From assembly GCA_944387905.1 (NCBI GenBank), contig CALXGU010000001.1, forward strand, positions 1 through 33,043: 33,043 nt of DNA, given 5' to 3'. Below the pieces are notes generated by a model, which worked only from the letters and a program-made list of their open reading frames with translations, did no database searches and had not been told where the DNA came from. Shown here piece by piece: positions 14,946 to 22,292 of this stretch. A program made the position numbers and the translations under genes. Numbering within the stretch: the first letter of the stretch is position 1; the number at the start of each line of letters is the position of its first letter. Source of the DNA: an uncultured Clostridia bacterium. Its GTDB lineage: Bacteria; Bacillota; Clostridia; Oscillospirales; QAKW01.

Positions 14946-17879
14946 TCAGAAGTTCGCCTTATAAATTATTTGCGCAAGCATCGCGCGGGTGACGGGTGTT
15001 CCGGGTTCAAATTTTCCGTTTCCCATACCGTTTATGATACCCGCCTTTTCAAGTGACGCCACTGCCTTTTTCGCATATTCGCTCACCGAGTCAAAATCAT
15101 CAAATCCGCTTTCTTCCGCCTGCGGCAGCCGGTCTTTATACATACGGTATACCATGGCGCACAGCTGCTGACGGGTCAACGCCTGATCCGGGGAAAACAG
15201 ATTTTCATCGGTGCCGTTTGTGATGCCCTGCTGATGCGCCCACGCTACTGCGCCTGAATAATAAAGTCCGCTCGCCACGTCTTCAAAGCCGGTTTCACCG
15301 TAGGCCGAGGTATCTATATCGGCAAGGCGGGCAAGTACTGTCACCGCCATTGCGCGTGTCAAAGTCTGAGTCGGCGCAAATGTATTTTCAGACACACCGC
15401 GCATCACAAGCTGAGAGGCGGAGTATTTTACAGCATCGGCATACCAGCTGCCGTACGCCACATCCGAAAAGCTTGCAGTATTGTCGTTATCCGACGCGGA
15501 AAACGTCTTTGTAAGCTTTTGCACGCCGTTGTCGCCCAGCGTCCTGACGGTTATATCTCCGCCGCTGAAGCTTATCAGCGTCGCGACTGTGCCGTCCTGC
15601 TCATACATACCGTTTACCGCGCTGACATAGTTCTGGTTATGGAACCCGGCATCGTTATACTCAGACTCTCCGCCGTGGCCGAACAGCGCAAGATCGGTGC
15701 CCAGGGTATTAAGTGTCATGCTGTATTTATAGCCCAGATAGTTATGTATCACCGGCGCGTGCGCAAGCGCAACCTTGTACTGAGCGTCTCCGTAAGACTG
15801 CTGTTCAAGCCAGAGCTGCTGCTTTTGACGTACCGTCTCAAAGCTGGCAAGTCCGTTGTACTCGCTTGAGCTGTCCGGAAACAGTCCCGCTGTATCAAGC
15901 ACAATAAGCGATACCGGACCGTACTGTACATACTCATAAAACTGACGCGTGGAGTTGCGGATAATTCTTGTCAGATACGGCGCGTACTCGCCGAGCGTCT
16001 CATTTTCGCCGCGCACAAACACAGCGGGGATCTTTCCGCCCGTAAGCATTCCGCAGTTGTACAGCAGACCGTTTATAACAGCACTGTCGTCCGCCGCATC
16101 GGATATTATGTTCCCGCCGAATACCACGACGTCATAGTCCTGTGCCGCCGCGCGTATTTTCGGTATCATGGAGCGGTCGGAGCCAAGATCCGATACCATC
16201 AGCATTTCTATCTCGCTCTGACCGTCATAACCGCTAAACTCGATATAGCCCGAGGTGACAAGCGCGCCTTTGTCCGAATTATACGCACCATGCCTGAATA
16301 TCTGCTGGGATATGACCTCATATTTATTGTTTTCCAGATATTTTTTCGGTATGCGCACGGCATGCAGGTTGGAGAGACAGCGAAGAGTTCCGCCCTCAGA
16401 ATCGGTAAAGCGCATTTCTTTGCCCTCATATATCAGATGCACCTCGCCCATAGAGTTCTGTCCCTCAGTGGTCGCCCACGCAACGGTATATGTATCGCCT
16501 GTATCGAATACAGTAGGCTTTGTTATAAATCCGAAATCCGCAGATGCGCCTTTCTGAGACTCCAAATCAGAGGATCCTTTGTCCGAGGATATTTCTATAA
16601 ACGCACTCTCGTCAGACGTATACATCTGCTCTGTATTTGCCGCAGACGCACCTTCGGCAGAACTGCCTACTGTTGTACCTGATACGGCTGCGGTCACAGT
16701 GCTCTGCTTGATATTCTGTCCTGCGGTCAGCTCATAATCAAGCATATCCTCACCGCTGTCAGACACGCCGTAGCAGGTGATCTGTCCGTCTTTCAGCAGC
16801 AGCTGGCTTATGTTAAAGCCTATATTATTTATATGCGACCCGTCCAGCATTATCGGGAAGTCGATGCAGTACTGTGAGTTATATCCGTCCGGCTCCCACA
16901 TTTGAATGGCGTGATAGTGCCCGGATACCAAAATATCGGTACCTATATCCGACAGGTTTTCGATCCAGTTAAAGCCGAAGTGATCTATTATATTAGGTCC
17001 ATGGCAGAACGCAATGCGATAGACCGGATCGCCCGTATAGCTGTCTATGGTATTGAGCCAGTCGTTTTCCTCTATGCGGTAGTTGTTATAGTCAACAAGC
17101 CCGGAGTATTCGGGATGCGTATCTATTTTATCCTCTCCGAAATCCAGAACGACAGATGACAGAGGTCCGTATTCAAAAGTAAAGTAAAACTCGCCCGTAC
17201 TTGAGGGGAGATACTGCAGAAGATATCCGGAAAATTCTCCGCGCGTCTCGTGGTTGCCGCGTGTATACACACAGGGCACGCTGCCGCCCGACAGCTGAGC
17301 CGCAGTGTCGAATATGCCTATTTCAGCATAATCCTTGTTCTGCATATCATTGCAGATATCGCCCAGCAGCATCACTATATCAGGACTTCCTCCCTTAAGA
17401 TGAGAAGCCGCGGCAAGTACTCCGGACATAATGCCGTTTGTGGGGGTGCGGTGCAGGTCAGACAAAGTCCAAATATTTATTTCCTCCTGTCCGTGATAAC
17501 CGACGAAACTGCGCGTGGTGGAACAGGACGCACCGTATTCAACGCTGTATGGCGTCCTCTTTGCAACGGCGACTGATGTTATCGTATACGCGCCCGCGCC
17601 GTCAAGATGATCGACCGGTACAGACACGGTGTGGATATAGTCGTCAGTGCGCACAACGCCTGCTTCTTCATCGTACACCCTGTACATATCTCCCTGATAT
17701 GTATATTCGACATAACCTGTTGAGTTTTTATCGGTAGACCAGACTATATTATATATGTCCCCGCATAAAAATACGGCAGGCTCTACTTCAATAGAAACGC
17801 TGTCCTGCGCAAAAGCCATGCCGGACAGCATTGTGACCGTCATGACAAGCGCCGTCAATACAGAGATACACTTTTTCAT
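14946..17879 (-). CDS. Secreted S-layer-homology protein with one intact and one degenerate metallophosphoesterase domain
   Basis: 977 residues. A signal peptide (MKKCISVLTALVMTVTMLSG then MAFAQ) directs export. Two tandem units follow, each a beta-sandwich of about 100 residues plus a calcineurin-like phosphoesterase domain. Unit 1 (about 30-385) has all metal and catalytic motifs: SDLH (D141, H143), GDICND, GNHE, FCHGP and SGHYH. Unit 2 (about 445-790) has SDLG, GGNI, GENE, AHAP and GHGGE instead, so the first His, the metal Asp and the GNHE His are lost. Residues 803-977 are three S-layer-homology repeats (FSDVAYGSWYADAV, FEDVASGLYYSGAV, FDDFDSVSEYAKKAV, each with a TR-A/Q anchor), which hold the protein on secondary cell-wall polymer. 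A consensus-like promoter and AAGGAGCGG precede the ATG. The substrate, perhaps an extracellular phosphoester, is unknown. Confidence 0.92.
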   Translation of the reverse strand: MKKCISVLTALVMTVTMLSGMAFAQDSVSIEVEPAVFLCGDIYNIVWSTDKNSTGYVEYTYQGDMYRVYDEEAGVVRTDDYIHTVSVPVDHLDGAGAYTITSVAVAKRTPYSVEYGASCSTTRSFVGYHGQEEINIWTLSDLHRTPTNGIMSGVLAAASHLKGGSPDIVMLLGDICNDMQNKDYAEIGIFDTAAQLSGGSVPCVYTRGNHETRGEFSGYLLQYLPSSTGEFYFTFEYGPLSSVVLDFGEDKIDTHPEYSGLVDYNNYRIEENDWLNTIDSYTGDPVYRIAFCHGPNIIDHFGFNWIENLSDIGTDILVSGHYHAIQMWEPDGYNSQYCIDFPIMLDGSHINNIGFNISQLLLKDGQITCYGVSDSGEDMLDYELTAGQNIKQSTVTAAVSGTTVGSSAEGASAANTEQMYTSDESAFIEISSDKGSSDLESQKGASADFGFITKPTVFDTGDTYTVAWATTEGQNSMGEVHLIYEGKEMRFTDSEGGTLRCLSNLHAVRIPKKYLENNKYEVISQQIFRHGAYNSDKGALVTSGYIEFSGYDGQSEIEMLMVSDLGSDRSMIPKIRAAAQDYDVVVFGGNIISDAADDSAVINGLLYNCGMLTGGKIPAVFVRGENETLGEYAPYLTRIIRNSTRQFYEYVQYGPVSLIVLDTAGLFPDSSSEYNGLASFETVRQKQQLWLEQQSYGDAQYKVALAHAPVIHNYLGYKYSMTLNTLGTDLALFGHGGESEYNDAGFHNQNYVSAVNGMYEQDGTVATLISFSGGDITVRTLGDNGVQKLTKTFSASDNDNTASFSDVAYGSWYADAVKYSASQLVMRGVSENTFAPTQTLTRAMAVTVLARLADIDTSAYGETGFEDVASGLYYSGAVAWAHQQGITNGTDENLFSPDQALTRQQLCAMVYRMYKDRLPQAEESGFDDFDSVSEYAKKAVASLEKAGIINGMGNGKFEPGTPVTRAMLAQIIYKANF

Positions 17880-17907
17880 GCAACCGCTCCTTATAAGTAT
17901 TGATTAT

Positions 17908-17936
17908 ATTATATATTCCGCAGCTACTTAAGTCAA
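17908..17936 (-). promoter_or_regulatory. Promoter of the S-layer phosphoesterase operon
   Basis: On the minus strand: -35 TTGACT (17931-17936), 17-base spacer, -10 TATAAT (17908-17913), 28 bases upstream of the start codon at 17879 and just before the AAGGAG ribosome site. Confidence 0.8.
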
Positions 17937-17950
17937 CCACATAAAAAAGA

Positions 17951-17977
17951 AAAAAGCACGCAGATAATGCGTGCTTT
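17951..17977 (-). terminator. Terminator downstream of the MATE gene
   Basis: AAAGCACGCA and TGCGTGCTTT arms with a 5-base loop; on the minus strand the stem is followed by a T-rich run. It lies about 70 bases after the MATE stop, beyond the 37-bp repeats. Confidence 0.85.
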
Positions 17978-17999
17978 GAGTAGGATGTTTATTGGGCGC

Positions 18000-18094
18000 G
18001 GCTCGGGTCAGGCGGTCTGCTCGGGGTCAGGCGTGCGGCTCGGGTCAGGCGGTCTGCTCGGGGTCAGGCGCGCGGCTCGGATCAGGCGGTCTGC
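18000..18094. repeat. 37-bp tandem repeat spanning the MATE stop codon
   Basis: Units begin with GGCTCGG at 18000, 18037 and 18074; the last is partial. Thirty-seven is not a multiple of three, so each added unit changes the reading frame of the minus-strand MATE tail. In the present arrangement the stop TGA (18045-18047) arises in the second unit from the same bases read as CCT-GAT one unit earlier. Confidence 0.9.
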
Positions 18095-19430
18095 GGTATT
18101 TTGGATTTCTGACAACAACAGCGTAAACTATAATAAGCAGTATCGCAGCCGCAACCCAAGCAAACGGGCTTGCAAGACAAATGACATGATAACTGTGGCG
18201 GGCAGCGCCTATCATCGCAACCGCCCAGCGTGCCCCAAGCTCTGCAACTCCGCCCAAAAACGGCATGAGCGCATAGCCGATGCCCTGTAGCCCGTTGCGG
18301 AATATTATTACCACCGCAAGAGGTATCAAAAACAGCGACGCATTTTTTATGTACATATCCGCATAAGGCATAATAAGGGATATATCCTCTTGCACAAACA
18401 AGACCGTCATATACTTGCCGAAAAAATAAAAGATCGGTCCTATAACCACTATATAAATCAGTGCCATAGTCATAACGCTTTTGAAGCCGCGGCGGATACG
18501 ATAATACTGCTTTGCTCCGATATTCTGAGCGCAGTATATCATCATTGCCGTACCGAAGGCTATAAATACCTGCGCGCCTATCTGCTCTATTTCAGACGCG
18601 GCGGTATAGCCTGCAACCGCCAAATATTCAAATGGTATGAGGAAAGACTGAAGTATCATGCTGCCAATCGCCGTTAAGGAAAACTGCAGCGCCAATGAGC
18701 AGCCATGTTTGAGCTGATTGAGCATCAGACGCATGTCCGGTATAAAATCCTGTTTTTTCAAATGCAACTGCGGGACTTTATCTATTATATAGAAAAAGCA
18801 CAGCACCGACGACACAAGCTGTGATATGACAGTGGCATACGCCGCACCCTCCGTGCCCATGAGGATAAACTGTATAAACCATATATCAAGCAAAATATTG
18901 AGGAGTGTGGAAATTATAAGAAATACCAGCGGCGCACGGCTGTTGCCAAGCGCCCTGAGCACAGCGGCAAGCAAATTGTATGTAACCTGCGCAAAAAGTC
19001 CGGCGGATATTACGATGATATAGTCATAAGCATGATCATAGAAACTGTCATATATGTTCAGCATGGCAAGCATCGGTCTCACACCAATCACTGTCACAGC
19101 AGTCATTACCACGGTTATGACCGCCGACAATATAACGGCGCTGCCGACTGTTTTGCGCATGCCCTCAAGGTCATTGGCGCCGAACTTTTGAGCTGTTACA
19201 ACAGTAAAGCCCGAACACATACCATAAATTAGACCAAAAATCAAAAACAAGATCGTTCCTGTAAAGGTAACGCCCGTACGAGCTTCAAATCCCAGCGTAT
19301 AACCCACGATTGTGCTATCCACCGTATTATAAAACTGCTGTAAGATGTTTGCTATCAGTATCGGCAGGGCAAACCCAATAATTGACCTTGTCGGACTGCC
19401 ATTAGTCATGCTCTTAAACAATTTCAACAC
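18045..19430 (-). CDS. MATE-family multidrug/metabolite exporter
   Basis: 461 residues, 12 predicted membrane helices, typical MATE length. Family features include FALPILIANILQQFYNTVDSTIVG in the first helix, GLIYGMCSGFTVVTAQKFGAND, LLAAVLRALGNSRAPLVF, and the second-half repeat TAIGSMILQSF, AAEIEQIGAQVFIAFGTAM-like and FRNGLQGIGYALMPFLGGVAELGAR. Such proteins export cationic drugs or metabolites using an ion gradient. The start is uncertain: GTG at 19430 has almost no spacing from AAGAAGG, while TTG at 19421 or ATG at 19409 are alternatives. The last 13 residues (PPDPSRAPDPEQTA region) come from the 37-bp DNA repeat and are not conserved-looking. It is a single-gene transcript with its own promoter and terminator. 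Confidence 0.92.
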   Translation of the reverse strand: MLKLFKSMTNGSPTRSIIGFALPILIANILQQFYNTVDSTIVGYTLGFEARTGVTFTGTILFLIFGLIYGMCSGFTVVTAQKFGANDLEGMRKTVGSAVILSAVITVVMTAVTVIGVRPMLAMLNIYDSFYDHAYDYIIVISAGLFAQVTYNLLAAVLRALGNSRAPLVFLIISTLLNILLDIWFIQFILMGTEGAAYATVISQLVSSVLCFFYIIDKVPQLHLKKQDFIPDMRLMLNQLKHGCSLALQFSLTAIGSMILQSFLIPFEYLAVAGYTAASEIEQIGAQVFIAFGTAMMIYCAQNIGAKQYYRIRRGFKSVMTMALIYIVVIGPIFYFFGKYMTVLFVQEDISLIMPYADMYIKNASLFLIPLAVVIIFRNGLQGIGYALMPFLGGVAELGARWAVAMIGAARHSYHVICLASPFAWVAAAILLIIVYAVVVRNPKYRRPPDPSRAPDPEQTA

Positions 19431-19448
19431 CTTCTTTGGCTTAATTGA

Positions 19449-19471
19449 AAAACAGATTATAATTCTGTTTT
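19449..19471. promoter_or_regulatory. Inverted repeat over the MATE -10 box, candidate operator
   Basis: Arms AAAACAGA (19449-19456) and TCTGTTTT (19464-19471) around a 7-base centre that includes part of the -10 box. Its position is right for a dimeric repressor controlling the exporter gene; no regulator gene is adjacent. Confidence 0.45.
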
Positions 19472-19483
19472 ACGTTTTTTCAA
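19456..19483 (-). promoter_or_regulatory. Promoter of the MATE gene
   Basis: On the minus strand: -35 TTGAAA (19478-19483), 16-base spacer, -10 TATAAT (19456-19461), about 25 bases upstream of the MATE start region. Confidence 0.65.
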
Positions 19484-19515
19484 TAGTTTCTATCAACTTT
19501 TTCAAAACACTTATT

Positions 19516-19547
19516 AAAAACCGACCGTATTCAACGGCCGGGTTTTT
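19516..19547 (-). terminator. Terminator of rny
   Basis: GC-rich stem (CCGGCCGT paired with ACGGTCGG, one mismatch) flanked by A and T tracts, directly after the minus-strand rny stop. Confidence 0.8.
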
Positions 19548-19554
19548 ACAGTAT

Positions 19555-21108
19555 TTATTTTGCGTAATCAATAGCACGGTTCTCACGTATCAGATGCACT
19601 TTGATCTGACCGGGATACTCGAGCTCATTTTCAATTTTCTGGCATATATCATGGGACAACAAAACAAGCTTGTCGTCCGATATCTGCTCGGGATTGACCA
19701 TTATGCGTATTTCACGTCCCGCCTGAATAGCGTACGTCTTTTCCACTCCGTCAAAGGAATTTGCGATTTCCTCAAGCTTTTCAAGACGCTTGATATAGTT
19801 TTCCAGATTTTCTCGGCGCGCGCCGGGACGTGCGGCGGAAATCGCGTCTGCCGCCTGTACGATCGCGGCGATATTGGTTCTTGTCTCAACATCACCGTGA
19901 TGCGCCTCGATAGCATGCACTACATCTTTTGATTCCTTATATTTTTTGGAAAGCTCTACGCCTATCTGGATATGCGAGCCCTCCATCTCAAAATCCACGC
20001 TCTTACCGATATCATGCAGCAATCCCGCTTTTTTCGCCAAAGCTACATCCTCGCCCATTTCTGATGCAATAATGCCGCTCAGCTGCGCAACCTCTATCGA
20101 GTGATTCAGTACGTTCTGACCGTAGCTGGTTCTGTATTTAAGCCGTCCCAGCAGCTTGATCATCTCAGGATGCAGACCGTGTACTCCTGTTTCAAATACC
20201 GCGCGTTCTCCCTCTTTTTTGATTGTAACTTCTAGATCGCGCTTTATTTTTTCTACCGTTTCCTCGATACGTGCCGGATGTATGCGTCCGTCAGAAATGA
20301 GCTTTTCAAGCGTAAGTCTTGCGACTTCACGCCGAATAGGGTCAAAACTGGACAGAGTTATCGCCTCGGGTGTATCGTCTATTATCAGATCGACGCCCGT
20401 TATAGTTTCAAGTGAACGGATATTGCGTCCCTCTCTGCCTATGATACGGCCTTTCATTTCATCGCTGGGCAGCGCCACGACAGACACCGTTGACTCAACG
20501 ACATGATCCGCCGCGCATTTCTGTATCGCAAGCGACAGCAGATTTCTGGCCTTTTCATCGGCGTTTTCAGCATAACGTGCTTCGTACTCTGTTATTTTTA
20601 CTGCATATTCATGCTGCAGCTGCTGCTCAAGCTCATTCAAAAGCTCAGCTTTTGCCGCCTCCGAAGTATATCCGGAAATGCGTTCAAGCACAGCTATCTG
20701 CGCGCGCTTCTGATCCTCCAGCTCGGCATTGAGCTGTTCTGTCTTTTTCAGCTTTTCATTAAGCTGTTCCTCTTTTTTGTCCAGGTTGTCATACTTTTTA
20801 TCGAGAGTTTCCTCTCTCTGCTGCAGTCGTTTTTCCTGTCTTGTCACCTCGACACGGCGCTCTTTTATCTCTCGCTCCTGCTCGGTACGCTCTTTATGCA
20901 GCTGTTCCTTGGCTTCGAGAATAGCTTCTTTTTTCTTCGTGTCGGCTGTTTTTATCGCCTCATTGATTATTCGTTTTGCTTCTTCATTTGCAGAACCTAT
21001 TTGTTTCTCAGATACAGATTTTCTGTAAAAAAATCCACATATAAAAGCAATAAATCCGGTAACAAGGGCACAGACGACTGCAATAATCACTACTGTAAGT
21101 GCAGTCAT
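19555..21108 (-). CDS. rny: Ribonuclease Y
   Basis: Membrane-bound endoribonuclease that starts mRNA decay in Firmicutes. From the ATG at 21108 (ribosome site AAGGGAGGATAAT) it is 517 residues, the usual length; the frame extends to 21162, but that would precede the promoter's expected start. Domains in order: N-terminal membrane helix (TALTVVIIAVVCALVTGFIA), a long Glu/Lys/Gln coiled coil to about 190, a KH domain containing MKGRIIGREGRNIRSLE, and an HD domain with VLNHSIEVAQLSG, LLHDIGKSVDFE and AIEAHHGD. The C-terminus GQIKVHLIRENRAIDYAK is the conserved family end. The gene has its own consensus promoter and terminator. Confidence 0.97.
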   Translation of the reverse strand: MTALTVVIIAVVCALVTGFIAFICGFFYRKSVSEKQIGSANEEAKRIINEAIKTADTKKKEAILEAKEQLHKERTEQEREIKERRVEVTRQEKRLQQREETLDKKYDNLDKKEEQLNEKLKKTEQLNAELEDQKRAQIAVLERISGYTSEAAKAELLNELEQQLQHEYAVKITEYEARYAENADEKARNLLSLAIQKCAADHVVESTVSVVALPSDEMKGRIIGREGRNIRSLETITGVDLIIDDTPEAITLSSFDPIRREVARLTLEKLISDGRIHPARIEETVEKIKRDLEVTIKKEGERAVFETGVHGLHPEMIKLLGRLKYRTSYGQNVLNHSIEVAQLSGIIASEMGEDVALAKKAGLLHDIGKSVDFEMEGSHIQIGVELSKKYKESKDVVHAIEAHHGDVETRTNIAAIVQAADAISAARPGARRENLENYIKRLEKLEEIANSFDGVEKTYAIQAGREIRIMVNPEQISDDKLVLLSHDICQKIENELEYPGQIKVHLIRENRAIDYAK

Positions 21109-21153
21109 ATTATCCTCCCTTTGTCTGAATTCAAATTCAGCATAGCTTTTAAT

Positions 21154-21182
21154 ATTATACATCTTTTACAAAAATGTGTCAA
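21154..21182 (-). promoter_or_regulatory. Consensus promoter of rny
   Basis: Perfect sigma-A match on the minus strand: TTGACA (21177-21182), 17-base spacer, TATAAT (21154-21159). The predicted transcript begins near 21147, giving a leader of about 40 bases that contains a small CTGAAT/ATTCAG hairpin (21126-21141) before the ribosome site. Confidence 0.9.
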
Positions 21183-21302
21183 GCGGTGTAAGCATATTTA
21201 TTTGCCGCGTCAGTATTTTATCGGTTTATACGTTAAAAAACAGTAGTAAAAACTGAATTAGTATGATATAATTATTATATATGCATTATTTCGGAGGAAA
21301 AT

Positions 21303-22139
21303 ATGACGATTTTAAGTTCTGTTATACTAGGTATAATTCAGGGCCTGGCTGAGTTTCTGCCTATTTCAAGCTCAGGTCACCTTGTGATTTTCAAAACATT
21401 TCTCCCCGGGCTCGAGGGACTTTCCTCTGATATGACTTTTGATATTTTGCTGCATTTGGGCACTCTTATTGCGGTTGTTGCCGTATACCGCAAAACCGTT
21501 GCCGCAATGATCGTTGATTTCTTTAAAATGCTAAAACAGATCTTTACCGGCAGATTTTCTTTTAAAAAGGCCACTAAGTACCAGCTTATGGATATTTATG
21601 TTATAATCGCGACTCTGCCGCTTGTGCTTGTCATTTTTGTAAACGATACTATCGAGGAAAAAATGACCGGACTTCTGCCTGTCGGGATTATGCTGCTTGT
21701 CACCGCCGCGCTGCTGTTTATAGCCGATCACAGCGTGCAGGGCAAAAAGGAAATCAAGGATATGACGCCGTTCCAGGCTGTTAAAATCGGACTGTTCCAG
21801 ATGATCGCCACACTCCCCGGTCTCTCGCGCAGCGGCTCGACCATCTCCGCGGCCGTCAATATGGGCTTTACCCGCCAGACCGCGGTCGAGTTTTCCTTTA
21901 TCCTGGGTATACCCGCGGTTATAGGCGCCAATATTCTCAACCTGAAAGACGTAATCGACACCGGTGTGGACAAATCGCTTATGCTTCCCTATATCATAGG
22001 GGTAGTGACAGCGGCGGTTTTCGGGGTCCTGGCGGTCAAACTGGTCCAGTATGTGACAAAAAAAGACAGATTCGGCTGGTTTGTATACTACTGTACCGCA
22101 GCTGGCGCCGCGGCAATAATACTCAGTTTTATAGTATGA
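21303..22139 (+). CDS. uppP: Undecaprenyl-diphosphatase
   Basis: Integral membrane enzyme (BacA/UppP family) that dephosphorylates undecaprenyl diphosphate to recycle the lipid carrier for wall synthesis; it also gives bacitracin tolerance. 278 residues, about eight membrane helices. Both active-site motifs are present: EFLPISSSGH (17-26) with its Glu and His, and LPGLSRSGSTI near 171 with the essential Arg. The ATG at 21303 has GGAGGAAAAT upstream. A TATAAT at 21267-21272 is a probable -10, but the matching -35 is poor. It is followed by a 150-base gap with a GC-rich inverted repeat (22194-22219, AGCGCCG arms, no T run) before ftsK. Confidence 0.96.
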   Translation: MTILSSVILGIIQGLAEFLPISSSGHLVIFKTFLPGLEGLSSDMTFDILLHLGTLIAVVAVYRKTVAAMIVDFFKMLKQIFTGRFSFKKATKYQLMDIYVIIATLPLVLVIFVNDTIEEKMTGLLPVGIMLLVTAALLFIADHSVQGKKEIKDMTPFQAVKIGLFQMIATLPGLSRSGSTISAAVNMGFTRQTAVEFSFILGIPAVIGANILNLKDVIDTGVDKSLMLPYIIGVVTAAVFGVLAVKLVQYVTKKDRFGWFVYYCTAAGAAAIILSFIV

Positions 22140-22292
22140 TACGCGCCGGGACAGCTATTTACTGCCTGTCTTGGGCGATCGAATGACACTTTGAGCGCCG
22201 GAAATCCCTGTGCGGCGCTTAAATCAAGGGGATATCATAAACGGTCTGAATTTTCGCTGCGGCGCTGAGACCGGATTTACAAGGATGGAAAC

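Noticed and set aside
20503..21246. 247-codon plus-strand ORF, Leu/Phe/Cys-rich
   Set aside because: Antisense to the coiled-coil region of rny, whose Glu/Lys codons give hydrophobic antisense translation; no independent support.
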